Shown here: in pieces, positions 47,401 through 58,500 of the stretch
How the letters are laid out: the number at the start of each line of letters is the position of its first letter
Numbering within the stretch: position 1 is the first letter of the stretch
From: Apostichopus japonicus
Taxonomy: Eukaryota > Echinodermata > Holothuroidea > Aspidochirotida > Stichopodidae
DNA: 64,000 nucleotides
Assembly (NCBI RefSeq): GCF_037975245.1
Contig: NC_092571.1
Span: forward strand, 15,307,917 to 15,371,916
Direction of reading: 5' to 3'
Notes under the pieces: generated by a model
Databases searched by the model: none
What the model was told of the DNA's origin: nothing
What the model saw: the letters and a program-made list of their open reading frames with translations, nothing else
Program-made: the position numbers and the translations under genes

Positions 47401-47699
47401 TCTCTTCCTATTACTTACAAGCCGGTAAACTGGTATGCCAATCCGTCCCTGCTTGCAGGGTGATTTACACTCTAAGTGTAACCATCGGCAATGAACAGTA
47501 TTTGTAAACTGGTACATATCAATGAATAGGGGCAGGGGCGGGGATTATATTTTAATCAGGAGAAATGTAACAATTTTAACAAGTATTTTAACAATAATAC
47601 ACTAAGGATAGTGAAGACAATTAGATCGATTGTGTGCTTACCTCTTCCGTTGATAGTCACACACACAAGCGATAGGATTAGCATATGAGAAAGCAACAT
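35232..47699 (-). CDS. Secreted fibrinogen-related protein, copy B (five-exon gene, 290 aa)
   Basis: Coding exons are 47642-47699, 41669-41778, 40194-40376, 38031-38292 and 35232-35491. Phases agree throughout (1, 0, 0, 1) and total 873 nt with the stop. Architecture equals copy A: signal peptide MLLSHMLILSLVCVTINGR, a 36-codon Thr-rich stalk without the ATTTKAG array, and one FReD. FReD motifs EAYCDM, GRGWT, VFQRR, EFWLGNEKLHNLT, FSTSDRDN, NICAD, GGWWH, NLNGVYG and EMKIR are intact. The short stalk should place the FReD closer to its N-terminus, which may alter multimerisation. All frames are open and all splice sites canonical, so I treat it as a functional paralogue. The ligand is unknown. 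Confidence 0.8.
36021..36106 (-). pseudogene. Ghost copy of the FReD terminal exon, unit B
   Basis: Same as 8150-8235: acceptor TTGCAG, then SSDSTCQKYL and LNTYDMYNTS. The frame remains open to 35952 through a hydrophobic tail, as in A, but the tail sequence has diverged by frameshift at its end. Confidence 0.55.
36850..37340. repeat. Possible solo LTR block, unit B
   Basis: Counterpart of 8966-9450 with TGACGTCA at 36906-36913. It ends at the point where unit B carries an extra 490 bp. Confidence 0.25.
37345..37838. mobile_element. Insertion present only in unit B
   Basis: Unit A joins AAGTTATA directly to CAATACAAATCATC, while unit B has about 490 bp between them. Part of the insert (37665-37720, with GACTTGCTCAAGTCTTCAGCC) is related in reverse orientation to 49670-49800, so it is a dispersed repeat and its absence in A is ancestral or a clean loss. 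Ends and target duplication were not resolved. Confidence 0.55.
38031..38292 (-). CDS. FReD exon 2, gene B
   Basis: Acceptor CTTGTAAAG then VFQRRVNGSVDFNRNW, with donor A|GTAAGT in phase 1. Two codons shorter than A (VFQRRV against VFQRRRV, and QPGKY against KEDRKQ). Flanking introns are nearly identical to A. Confidence 0.85.
39622..39661 (-). pseudogene. Truncated FReD exon 1 fragment in intron, unit B
   Basis: The minus strand reads VPNWIKCTLRGWT followed by a good donor GTAAGT, matching VPNWNSCKGRGWT of gene A. The 5' part is missing: at 39661 the sequence switches to intron (ATGAAATGCAATTGATATCC) already present at 39316. A local duplication of about 340 bp therefore carried along the end of an exon. 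It resembles copy A more than copy B. Confidence 0.7.
40194..40376 (-). CDS. FReD exon 1, gene B
   Basis: 61 codons, phase 0, acceptor TTTAATTCCAG and donor T|GTAAGT. Includes LPNCTAIYIAGC, KSGIYNITPN, GPFEAYCDM and GRGWT. The two copies differ at about 24 of 61 residues here, which is the most divergent FReD exon. Confidence 0.85.
41669..41778 (-). CDS. Thr-rich stalk exon, gene B (short)
   Basis: Acceptor TTCCTCTACAG and donor TCG|GTAAAC, 110 nt, phase 1 in and 0 out as in A. Encodes TTTNPTTKAETKTMTDGTS and ends NNDNGKCS. It keeps the terminal Cys and the Thr/Lys composition but has no repeat array and lacks the first Cys. Confidence 0.7.
41928..42018 (-). pseudogene. Broken second stalk exon, unit B
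   Basis: Acceptor CATCTATAG is followed by TSTKAGNPATKAGTASTTD and KASVNYNRA, close to the ends of the copy A stalk. A 4-nt loss before the donor (AATAGAGCTCG against AATGAAGCATGCTCG in A) gives 91 nt and an exit phase that does not fit FReD exon 1. It is probably skipped. Confidence 0.6.
42660..43580. repeat. GGAGA satellite with GGCGA leader, unit B
   Basis: About 75 bp of GGCGA and GGCGTGGAGA variants, then an almost perfect GGAGA pentamer tract to 43580. There is no octamer block. It lies in the first intron of gene B. Open frames are compositional. Confidence 0.95.
43581..45560. repeat. Recurring intron module, copy 5 (unit B)
   Basis: Follows copy 1 of unit A landmark by landmark, with TGACGTCA at 44642-44649. 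The exon-like segment near 44525-44575 has lost one base, which introduces a stop in the frame open in copy 1. That argues against a conserved exon. Confidence 0.75.
45804..45923. repeat. Perfect 60-bp tandem duplication
   Basis: Two identical 60-bp units beginning AAGTGTTGTTAAAAAATC and ending CAGAACAGTTCAG. It is very young, or an assembly effect. Confidence 0.95.
46878..47014. repeat. Long inverted repeat (hairpin)
   Basis: Arms 46878-46930 and 46961-47014 are near-perfect reverse complements (for example GGCTAATCGGCATATTAAAA against TTTTAATATGCCGATTAGCC), with a loop of about 30 bases. It is absent at the matching place of unit A and sits next to a SINE. Confidence 0.85.
47020..47275 (-). 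mobile_element. tRNA-derived SINE with (ATAC)n tail
   Basis: The minus strand has an A-box TAGCTCAGTGG (complement of 47246-47256), a B-box-like GAGTTCGAGTC (complement of 47203-47213), a unique body and a 3' tail of ATAC repeats at about 47022-47036. The stems do not pair as in a functional tRNA. It is found only in unit B. Confidence 0.7.
47642..47699 (-). CDS. Signal-peptide exon, gene B
   Basis: 58 nt as in A, reading MLLSHMLILSLVCVTINGR, with donor G|GTAAGC in phase 1. The start chosen is the ATG shared with copy A. An upstream in-frame ATG at about 47790 has no counterpart. Confidence 0.75.
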
Positions 47700-47974
47700 C
47701 TTGCTGAAATTAGTTGCCCAAGAGCGGGAGTTTCCTCTTCCGGTTAAACACCTGTCCAACACAGAAAAACAACAATGAAAGCAGCCGTTCACTTCTAAGA
47801 TAGTCGGGTATCTCTAATGATATGATTCTGTTCCTTCAAGAATTATGCATATCACGGTTTCGGGCGAGAGAAATTAAAACATGAATATTCATTTCGATGT
47901 CCATTCCGATCAGCAGTTATTGGCTGAATACAAACATTTACGTCATTACAGTTCAATCTAGTGTTCATTATAGT

Positions 47975-49200
47975 TGATATACGAACGTGTATTAACAACC
48001 GGTTCTATACTGAGTGGCATCAACTATAAAGTCTGTTAGAGGAGGATTTTAACGGAGGAAATGGAAAACCTGTAAAAACCGAGACTTTGTTCATGCATAT
48101 TCATTAATTCGTGCATCCTTCAACCCAACTATCCACATCCACGCCCGCAAAGCTCCATGGAAAATATTCTTGTTTTGTGAAGAATTTATGCGCAAAAAAT
48201 AACACAGTACTTGGTCATAGTAATCTATTTCGGATATATCCTTCACTTGTTGGGTATCTTTCTCAAGTATTTGGCATATGACATTGACATTTAGCTGTGG
48301 TACTAAGAGTCTAAGTACCAAGTCTTAGAGCCTTCGGTAGGTATACGGCTCTGGTGGTACCCAGTTACCCACGCCCCAATAAATCTTCTTGTTTGTGAAG
48401 GATATATGAGAAGGAAATGCATCCTTTTGTTCATAAAAATGCATTTTCTTTCAGATATGCTATCGTTCAAGTTGTTGCCTATAGCTGTGGTAATAAGGTA
48501 CCACCTAGCTATACATATTTTCGCTCGCTCGTGAAATGTTCTTGCTTGTGAAGGGTATATATTATGTGAAAGAAATGGGTTCTTTGGTGCATGGAAATGC
48601 GATTTTCCTTTGCTTATATACCCTTTAAGTTACATGATTATCACACAGCCACCGTCTCGATGTAAAGGTGACTGGGGTTGAGAGAGGATCAGTCGTTCGG
48701 TTTTTCGTGCCCAGATTCTTTCCTGGACGACTTTTCTTAAAATGTACCCTTGAAGTTACACCCAACTGTGATAATAAAGGTGTTCGTATTCACTGTCGTC
48801 ACAGAAAACAAGATCCATGGAGAAAGTTGACATACAGGTGTTATGTTTGTAATGATAGGGTATTTCTTGTTAAAATTTAGTCGCAATTGGTTCCACATAG
48901 AATGATCAACGTGTAAAGATAAACGCCCAACACCTACTAGAACGTATATGTAAGTTGATTATGACACCTGTGGCGTAACCAGACATTCTGTGGGTGTTAG
49001 TATGGGAGGGGGTTGGTGGAAGGAGCTGATGCTGATGAGATGCATTATTTCTTTCTTATTATTTTCTTAAACTTTATTTCTCTCAGGTTTAAAAAGAAGA
49101 AGTAAAATCGACCAAATGTGGCATTCGGAAGACAAACAATCAAGCAATGCACTTTGTTCTGTCCTTCATGTGGTCACCATGGAGACAGAGGTTTACTCTG
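47975..49200. other. Insertion upstream of gene B, unidentified
   Basis: About 1.2 kb that interrupts the upstream region shared with gene A. It contains three loosely related segments built on TGTGAAGGATATAT and TAGCTGTGGTA, suggesting an old tandem structure. The plus-strand frame 48668-48880 has several Cys but no domain I recognise. Confidence 0.45.
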
Positions 49201-49669
49201 CGCAGGCGTAGTGAAAAGCTACAGCTCATTTGGTGATCAATCATGATATCAACATGAAACGTTTAGTCGGTGTCACTGCAGAAGCGAACTTCAAAATCAA
49301 ACGATCAATAAATCTCAAGGTTCGTAGACATAAACATCTCAGTTTTTAATTTATTTAGACTTTAGACAAAACTAGTAATATTGTGTATGACAAACATGTG
49401 TATGGCATAAAATCTGATTTTTTTTTTTTTAATATAGTTATTATGAGACAGAAGCACAGGTTTATGACAATAGTCGATAAAATAATCTAGATAAAACGCT
49501 AAAGATATAAGGTAGTGGTGTGATTTTATATATAGACCGAGGGAATAGGCTATATGTTATATTCAGCTGTATAAGTTTAGACACAAACTCTACGTCCTAT
49601 CATAATAGAAATATAATTACAATGTCATGAATGAATTTCCCAAAACAGGTAAGAAAAATATCTTATTCC

Positions 49670-49900
49670 ATTTGGGAGATATCAGATATATTAACACACG
49701 AGGCTGAAGACTTGATCAAGTCCAAATATGACATCATCGAGCCACATCTGCTTCAGTTTATTTTGTTAAATATCTTCATTTCCCGAAATGAAGATGTGTC
49801 GAGCAATCGTAGAATCTAACTTATCGAAGCTCTTGACGTGACACATGACCTGTTTGAGGGGCTTGTTCCTCACAAGAGATCTGTCATATAAAATTAAGAC
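49670..49900. mobile_element. Second copy of the 37.7-kb dispersed repeat
   Basis: GAGGCTGAAGACTTGATCAA and TGACATCATCGAGCCACATC match, in reverse orientation, part of the unit-B-only insertion at 37345-37838. The borders are not defined. Confidence 0.45.
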
Positions 49901-50877
49901 GATGGTTGGGATTGTGTCGCCTTAAAATATTGAGATGAGTAAGGTTTCTTTACATATTATCTGCTTCAGAGAGAAAAGAAAGAAAGAAAGAAAATTCCAT
50001 CTAATGCCTTTTAAGGAGAAAGTGGTTAGTTTGAATTTCAACACAATGTCACTATCTTGACATAAAATAGTCAGTTTACAATGTTCATTGCATTGCGCAT
50101 GCGTGGTAGTCCGCCGTTTATGGCATCGTTTGCTTTGCATTATGCGTGTCGAAAAGAAAATGGGGAAGTTGGGGGCGCACTATAGGCATACACCACAGAG
50201 CTAACATAGAGGTGCTTTCGGGTGGCTTATACTAAAGCAGTTGCCTATAGCATATACAAGGGTCTTAACAAGACTAGTATTGTCTTCGAGATGCGCCGAC
50301 ACTAGCACACCCCATTCAAATAGTTTATTCATGGACACCACATACTGTGCGTAAAAGGGGCTCTCATATATCCACGCACGTTATGTCCATGTGCAAAGAT
50401 ATATTCGAATATATAGCTAACGGCGCCATCAAGTGCATGGAACACGTGAGAGAGAACACGTTGTTGGTCTCTTCACAGAAATCAACTGTTTACATTTTAC
50501 ATTCGACCCAGCAAACAAAAGCCTAGATATAAACTGGCAAAATCTAATCACTTCTGCCCGTTTAGTTTTCTTCGGGCGCAAGGGGTGGGGAAGGGTACTG
50601 GAGGAGAAGTATAGGCTTTACCTGTGCATAAACGAACATATGAGAACCGAATTAATGGAGAAAGAACAAACGTTATACTTGTAATGGTTGAATAATGAAA
50701 CGGAATGTTCAACCACAAGTACTTACATGGAAAAACTCATAATGGGACACATGGCATGGGGAGGGGGGCAGAGGGGTGAGGGGATACCTGTGCACTTGAG
50801 CATATTTTCAGGAGGATAGTCAACCTATACAAACTATCCAGTGATTCACCAAAAAATGACGGTCAACATAGCAAAAA
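49901..50877. other. No gene recognised
   Basis: Intergenic sequence to the right of unit B. No domain-bearing frame, RNA gene or repeat recognised. Confidence 0.5.
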
Positions 50878-50885
50878 GGCCTGAG

Positions 50886-51352
50886 CAAGGGCGGCGGAAG
50901 CACTTTTAATCTGGGGGGCACCAACGTCGAAGGGCACTTTGCAGAAATTCGATTGGACTGATGCAGCCTGATATTTTCCCAATAATTATAACCAATTTGG
51001 AAGGGTTATAACACGGCAAATGATTGTATGTTATTGGCATGCGATGTAATAACCAACGCATGCCTATATGATATGCACATTAAGATGTTGAACACGCGCG
51101 TAGCGCGAAAAATGTTGGTAATATTTTTCGGGCAAGTCGTTACAGCCCCCCCCCCCCCCCAAATCAAATTGGGCTCCTACGCCTGTGGTAGTAAACATTT
51201 AAAACTTCCCGAAATATTTCATTCGACGTGGGTTTCGCTTTGTAAACCCTTTTTTTTATTTCGAAATATTTATGTAGAAAAAGGGCACATTTTTAACCTC
51301 AGGAAAAGTGGGGGGCACGTGCCCCCTGTGCCCCCCGGTTCCGCCGCCCTTG
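50886..51352. mobile_element. Non-autonomous hAT-type transposon with perfect ends
   Basis: Perfect 14-bp inverted repeats CAAGGGCGGCGGAA and TTCCGCCGCCCTTG at the two ends, flanked by an exact 8-bp target duplication GGCCTGAG (50878-50885 and 51353-51360). It is 467 bp long with no transposase and an internal C-run. Intact ends and target duplication suggest recent insertion. Confidence 0.93.
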
Positions 51353-51360
51353 GGCCTGAG

Positions 51361-54300
51361 CAATTGCTAGCATGAATGAAAACAGGAAAAAACACAAAAT
51401 AATGGAAACAATACAAAAGATGAGTTTTTAGTTGATTGAACAATGGAATGCTATTTGTTGTTTCAAATGGCAAGCACTATATATATAGTTATATAGTATC
51501 ATATGAATGAAGAAAAAGATAAATTCTTGAAGAAGTATAAACTGAAATTACTTGATTTCTATACCTGTAAACACCCTACTATCCCTTCACCCCCCCCCCC
51601 CCCTTTCATCCACTCCAAAATCATTCCAGTAGTTAATATTTCTTGTGCAACTTAACAGTAACTTGATCTCCATATTGATTTTCCCCACAAAAAAATTGCT
51701 GACTTGCTCTCCCCCCCCCCCCACATCCCAACACCTCCTCCATAGGCAATACACTTCCACCCCCTCCACGCCTTATCCTCCCTATAACCTTAAGAAAAGT
51801 GCAAATAAGCTGGTGTTGGTTTAACCAATTCATCACGAATTAAACAAGACTGCCCAGATTCTTATATGCAAGATAGGCTGTGCCTACGGGACCGGACAGA
51901 ATGAGGTTACAAGAGATCAATCTCCTCAGCTTTGACTCGGAAATGAACTTTTCAGAAGTTTAAAATATCTTAAATTGAAAATTTCATGACAATTTATTTA
52001 CATGCTACCATATCGTTTTACAATAATAGGAATGACCAGGGTATAACAAATCCCTGGACACGATTAGCTGCTTTTAAATTGGACAATAAATCTTAAAGAA
52101 CAAACCAGTAATAAAACCATGCCCCCCCCCCCAAGAAATGAAATTTAAAAAGACAAATAAATGCATAGAGTTACTTTTTTTCAATCTGACGGAATAAATC
52201 AGCATGTTACTATCCGTAAGGAACATGACGGCACCTTTTCCTGTTCATGAAAACGTGTTCCTATACTGTTAATTAAATCACTGATCTTTGACCTCTTGTT
52301 TACTTCTTCAGCCTACGTAGTTTTATGCCTTCTGTGACCCATACTTAGTGTTTTTCTGTCATCGGTTGAATGTCATTCGATACTATGAATTCAGTAATGA
52401 TCGGACAGTTTTGGATTTTTCAGTAAAGAAAAAAAATTCAGATAATCTGTTAAGGAGCAAACTTTGCTCATTTGTGGAAATGACCTTGAAAAAGTGCAAC
52501 ATTATAGACCAGCAGTCCATACACTCTCTTACGTCCAAGAAACAGGATCTTCCATGTATACTGCGTCATGACTCACCAGACACCACCTCCCTCCCTCCCC
52601 CCCCCTCCCCTCACCCCCTCAGAAATGATGCTTGGAAAGTGTGAGAGCTATTTCAGCACTTTACTCATATCTTGACCATGAGGTAGAGATTGTCGAAAAC
52701 AAAGACAAACAGATTACAAGTTAGGTACTGAATATGCACTTAGTATATCCCACATCTACCCTAGTTTCCTCTATAGCATTAGAACTATTAAAACACTAAG
52801 TTAAGTTTGAGAAACTTGCTACCACTATCGGTACTAAAATCGTATTAAATAAAAGTCGTCAGTCTATTCAGTCAAAATTCATTGAAAAAAACGGACGGAT
52901 CAAAACATTTTCTGATATACTTTGAAGAGAGTTTTGATGACATTACCATAAGTGTCCGGGCGAGGAAATTGTTTTTCGAATCAAATTTATGATTTGTTTG
53001 CTTGTTTTACCTTCGTTTAGTATAAAATAATACATCAATGATAATGTCTTTTTTTTTTTTTATGATCAATTTACTTCTTTTTGTCACCAATTCAATGGGT
53101 AATAGCTAGTATCCATGATTCCATTCCATCTTAATACTTTTTGTTGCCCAAAATCTTTAACAAAATGGAGAACTAATTACGTGTAATATAGCATGTTGAA
53201 AATTTAATCCAAGGTTATTTTAACTTCTTTTTTATCGTTATTTGAAAATTAAAGTTGACTTGTCAAGTGACTGAACAGCACAGCAAGCACTGTTATTAGA
53301 TTCAAGTATTGAATGAAATCTAAAGTTTGACTTAATTTATCTCGGAAAGCTACTTAAAAACAGCTGGATGCATTTCTGTATAATACAATGAAAGTTCATT
53401 GTCGAGAACAGTTTCTTTGTCTACCAAAATGGTGCAATTAGCTGGTAATAGGTTTTTATCCCCAACAGTGGGGAAAACAAATCTTTATCCTAGGAGTATA
53501 TATCCAACAATTAGACTACCCCTAAGTATATACCTCATAAAATTGTGAGAGAATACTTGAACTTTTCTTTTGCTTTACTTTGAAAAAGGATTTTTGAGGT
53601 AGGGATGCTACAGCTCTGGAGCCCAGGAAATCTTGGATAAAGTATAATTTAGTCTCAATTTCCATTTCGATAATACACTTGGCAAGTGCAAGTTGGTCTG
53701 AGATTTTCCTTTGAGAAAAAAATACACCTGTCTTAGACGAGTTAAAGACATAATGTCCACAGGGAAGTGCTACTCCACATCATACCGACAATAGTAAACT
53801 AAGTTTGGAGGAACATTTACTGTTTATGCATATATCTTCCCATTAAAGTTGAGAAACCTGAGTGAAAATTTTTTATTACATTTCTTGCACAAAGTTTAAA
53901 ACAATTTTTTTTTTGTCCTTGATTAATTCTTCACTTAAAAATAAAGCATGATATAGATAATTACTAAAAGAAATTTACTTCTTAAAAGGAAATTTGAATA
54001 GACTATTATTACATTATTCAAATTCTATTTAAGTTATTTTACAAATGTATCCTTGATTTACATTACAGTTATATCCATTTTATTGATATTTACCATATCA
54101 TAGTTTCTTTCTTTATATAAAAAGTGGAAGTTTTCAAGTAGTGGGATCCTTTTCTCCACTCCACTCCTCACCAGATTCACCTCACATTAATTTTTCAGTT
54201 TTCTGAATCACTAATAGTGTTGATGTTTGTTTTAAGTAGCAGCGTGCAGAAAGTCACAATTAGTCTGAAGCTAACCTCTGTAGTTACGTTGAGTAACGGC

Positions 54301-55555
54301 TACAACCCTGTTACTTACAGGCTAGGCTAGACACCTTGGCCACAAAAGTGTGGTAGGTCTAAAAGAAGTGTTGATATATGCTTGCTTTGAATATAATGTC
54401 CATAAAGTCACAACTGGTAGTTACTGTCAGTAGTCATTAATTTTTTAAACAGCCCTGAATCTTATAGGCTAGGCTAGGCTAGGCAAGACTAAACTTACAA
54501 AATAGCTCCCCTTAAACCTTCAAGTATACTTCATGACTGAAGGATTTTGTTTATGCTGTTGCTGCAAATGCAACTAGCTGGTATCAATTCTTTTAATGCA
54601 TTATGAACTACCGATATCATATGGTTGAAACAAAATGTTAGGCAAAGGTAAAGGACACTGCACATAATGAAGCCTTTACCATCGTAACATTGAAGAATGT
54701 GCAATTTGAATACTCCTCCATGATCTAAAACCACATACCTTTAAAAATACAAATCTGTCTTTAACATGTGAAATACAAAAAATTGGTAACCGCATTAACA
54801 GGATTTTCAGCGTAAGTACTTACTTACCATAGATGTGTTATTTGATAGAACAATACATCAAACCCTTCTAATTAAACATCCTTGATTATATCCCAAAACG
54901 CAAACACAAAAAAATGGGTAGATACAAACGGCACAAGCAACCTTAGAAATGAAAATTCTTCCTCAAGAAAATTACATCTTTTTCCAAGGTCTGGTTGATA
55001 TGGTTCTTAAGGCAAGAATTAAAGACTTCCAAAAGTAATTTTATTGATAGAATATACAGAATACTAAATAGAACAAAAAATGCCATGGTTTATAAATCAA
55101 AAAGGTAAAATGTTTGCATGCTTTTATTACAATAAGGACAAAGGATTCCTTTCCCAAATGTTCATTTTATACCACCCAAAATAAACTAACATTGATGCTG
55201 GTAATTGCAGTCAAGAGACTTGCTGTGATTTTCTCGTGCAGACTGCCAAAAAAAAAAAAAAACCCAAGCACGGCGCATTTATTAATTTAAAGGTAAGGCA
55301 TGTTTTAGATAAATATTTTATTGGAATGATAGGTTGCCAAAAGATTAATTTTTTCCGATGCAGGAAACATTAACCTGGATACTGTCGTTGATGACCATCT
55401 CACTGCAAGACATCTTTAATACTGTTTTGAGGAATTTTAAAGTACAACACCGAGTTGAAAAACTTAAGTTTTACTGTCTTTTACAGAGATTTTAAAACCC
55501 TAAAAAAAGTCAAAGACTCTCACTTTCTGTTCCTGTTTCACTCTGTCTTGTGCTG
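51361..55555. other. No gene recognised
   Basis: AT-rich intergenic sequence with C-runs at about 51590-51602, 51711-51722 and 52123-52132, T-runs near 53050, and a GGCTAGGCTAGGCTAGGC stretch at about 54467-54483 that is part of a degenerate repeat pair (54.25 and 54.41 kb). No supported exon. Confidence 0.5.
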
Positions 55556-55559
55556 CTTT

Positions 55560-58500
55560 ACAGGGAAGCTACTTCAACCACCACCCAGGCTACAAATTCC
55601 ACAATTTACCTGAAAACTATGGTGATTACCATCAGTCTAGCAATCCCCACTCTACCTGTTGTTTATTAACCTGCTTCAAAAAGCCTGGTGCTGTTTTCAC
55701 TGGAATTTCTTTGTCAACCACCACCAGGCTACAAATTCACCTTTCCTAAACATGTTTCCCACCATCTGATGCTGCTTTACAGGAAAACTATGTCAACAAC
55801 CACCAGACTACCGATCCACATTCTACCTCCGTGGTAAAACTGTTTCATACAGCCTGGTACTGTTTTAAGGGAGAGCTTTGTCAACAACCACCAGACTACC
55901 GATCCACATTCTACCTGGTGGTAAACTGTTTCATACAGCCTGGTGCTGTTTTAAGGGAGGGCTATGTCAACAACCACCAGACTACCGATCCTCATTCTAC
56001 CTGGTGGTAACCTGTTTCATACAGCCTGGTGCTGTTTTACAGGTAAACTATGTCAACAACCACCAGACTACCGATCCACATTCTACCTGGTGGTAAACTC
56101 TTTCATACAGCCTGGTGCTGTTTTAAGGGAGGGCTATGTCAACAACCACCAGACTACCGATCCACATTCTACCTGGTGGTAAACTGTTTCATACAGCCTG
56201 GTGCTGTTTTAAGGGAGAGCTATGTCAACAACCACCAGACTACCGATCCACATTCTACCTGGTGGTAAACTCTTTCATACAGCCTGGTGCTGTTTTAAGG
56301 GAGGGCTATGCCAACAACCACCAGACTACCGATCCCCATTCTACCTGGTGGTAACCTGTTTCATACAGCCTGGTACTGTTTTAAGGGAGGGCTATGTCAA
56401 CAACCACCAGACTACCGATCCCCATTCTACCTGGTGGTAAACTCTTTCATACAGCCTGGTGCTGTTTTAAGGGAGGGCTATGCCAACAACCACCAGACTA
56501 CCGATCCACATTCTACCTGGTGGTAACCTGTTTCATACAGCCTGGTACTGTTTTAAGGGAGGGCTATGTCAACAACCACCAGACTACCGATCCTCATTCT
56601 TCCTGGTGGTAAACTCTTTCATACAGCCTGGTGCTGTTTTAAGGGAGAGCTATGTCAACAACCACCAGACTACCGATCCACATTCTACCTGGTGGTAACC
56701 TGTTTCATACAGCCTGGTACTGATTTAAGGGAGGGCTATGTCAACAACCACCAGACTACCGATCCCCATTCTACCTGGTGGTAAACTGTTTCATACAGCC
56801 TGGTGCTGTTTTAAGGGAGAGCTATGTCAACAACCACCAGACTACCGATCCACATTCTACCTGGTGGTAAACTCTTTCATACAGCCTGGTGCTGTTTTAA
56901 GGGAGGGCTATGCCAACAACCACCAGACTACCGATCCCCATTCTACCTGGTGGTAAACTGTTTCATACAGCCTGGTACTGTTTTAAGGGAGGGCTATGTC
57001 AACAACCACCAGACTACCGATCCCCATTCTACCTGGTGGTAAACTCTTTCATACAGCCTGGTGCTGTTTTAAGGGAGGGCTATGCCAACAACCACCAGAC
57101 TACCGATCCACATTCTACCTGGTGGTAACCTGTTTCATACAGCCTGGTACTGTTTTAAGGGAGGGCTATGTCAACAACCACCAGACTACCGATCCTCATT
57201 CTTCCTGGTGGTAAACTCTTTCATACAGCCTGGTGCTGTTTTAAGGGAGAGCTATGTCAACAACCACCAGACTACCGATCCACATTCTACCTGGTGGTAA
57301 CCTGTTTCATACAGCCTGGTACTGATTTAAGGGAGGGCTATGTCAACAACCACCAGACTACCGATCCCCATTCTACCTGGTGGTAACCTGTTTCATACAG
57401 CCTGGTACTGTTTTAAGGGAGGGCTATGTCAACAACCACCAGACTACCGATCCCCATTCTACCTCCGTGGTAAACTGTTTCATACAGCCTGGTACTGTTT
57501 TAAGGGAGGGCTATGTCAACAGCCACCAGACTACCGATCCACATTCTACCTGGTGGTAACCTGTTTCATACAGCCTGGTGCTGTTATAAGGGAGGGCTAT
57601 GTCAACAACCACCAGACTACCGATCCACATTCTATCTGGTGGTAAACAGTTTCATACAGCCTGGTACTGTTTTAAGGGAGGACTATGTCAACAACCAACA
57701 GTTTACCGATCCACATTCTACCTCCGTGGTAAACTGTTTCATACAGCCTGGTACTGTTTTAAGGGAGGGTTATGTCAACAACCACCAGACTACCGATCCC
57801 CATTCTACCTCCGTGGTAACCTGTTTCATACAGCCTGGTACTGTTTTAAGGGAGGGCTATGTCAACAACCACCAGACTACCGATCCCCATTCTACCTGGT
57901 GGTAACCTGTTTCATACAGCCTGGTACTGTTTTAAGGGAGGGCTATGTCAACAACCACCAGACTACCGATCCACATTCTACCTGGTGGTAACCTGTTTCA
58001 TACAGCCTGGTGCTGTTATAAGGGTGGGCTAAGTCAACAACCACCAGACTACCGATCCCTATTCTACCTGGTGGTAAACAGTTTCATACAGCCTGGTACT
58101 GTTTTAAGGGAGGACTATGTCAACAACCAACAGATTACCGATCCCCATTCTACCTCCGTGGTTAACTGTTTCATACAGCTTGGTACTGTTTTAAGGAGGG
58201 TTATGTCAACAACCACCAGACTACCGATCCCCATTCTACCTCCGTGGTAACCTGTTTCATACAGCCTGGTACTGTTTTAAGGGAGGGCTATGTCAACAGC
58301 CACCAGACTACCGATCCACATTCTACCTGGTGGTAACCTGTTTCATACAGCCTGGTGCTGTTATAAGGGAGGGCTATGTCAACAACCACCAGACTACCGA
58401 TCCACATTCTATCTGGTGGTAAACAGTTTCATACAGCCTGGTACTGTTTTAAGGGAGGACTATGTCAACAACCAACAGTTTACCGATCCACATTCTACCT

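Larger units (their letters stand above)
28094..49565. repeat. Tandem duplication unit B (right copy)
   Basis: Direct repeat of unit A. Unit B is shorter mainly because it lacks three of the intron modules, the TGACCTTTGACCT array and the octamer satellite. It has its own insertions at 37345-37838, 46.88-47.28 kb and 47.98-49.20 kb. The left border lies between 27600 and 28094. Confidence 0.9.

Noticed and set aside
48668-48880. 70-aa plus-strand frame with five Cys
   Set aside because: Located in an unidentified insertion. No recognisable domain, no splice sites checked out, and length is within chance.
54531-54734. 67-aa minus-strand frame with flanking acceptor-like AG and a GTAAAG donor
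   Set aside because: The splice-like signals would give a tiny exon with no domain and no partner exons. Not convincing.
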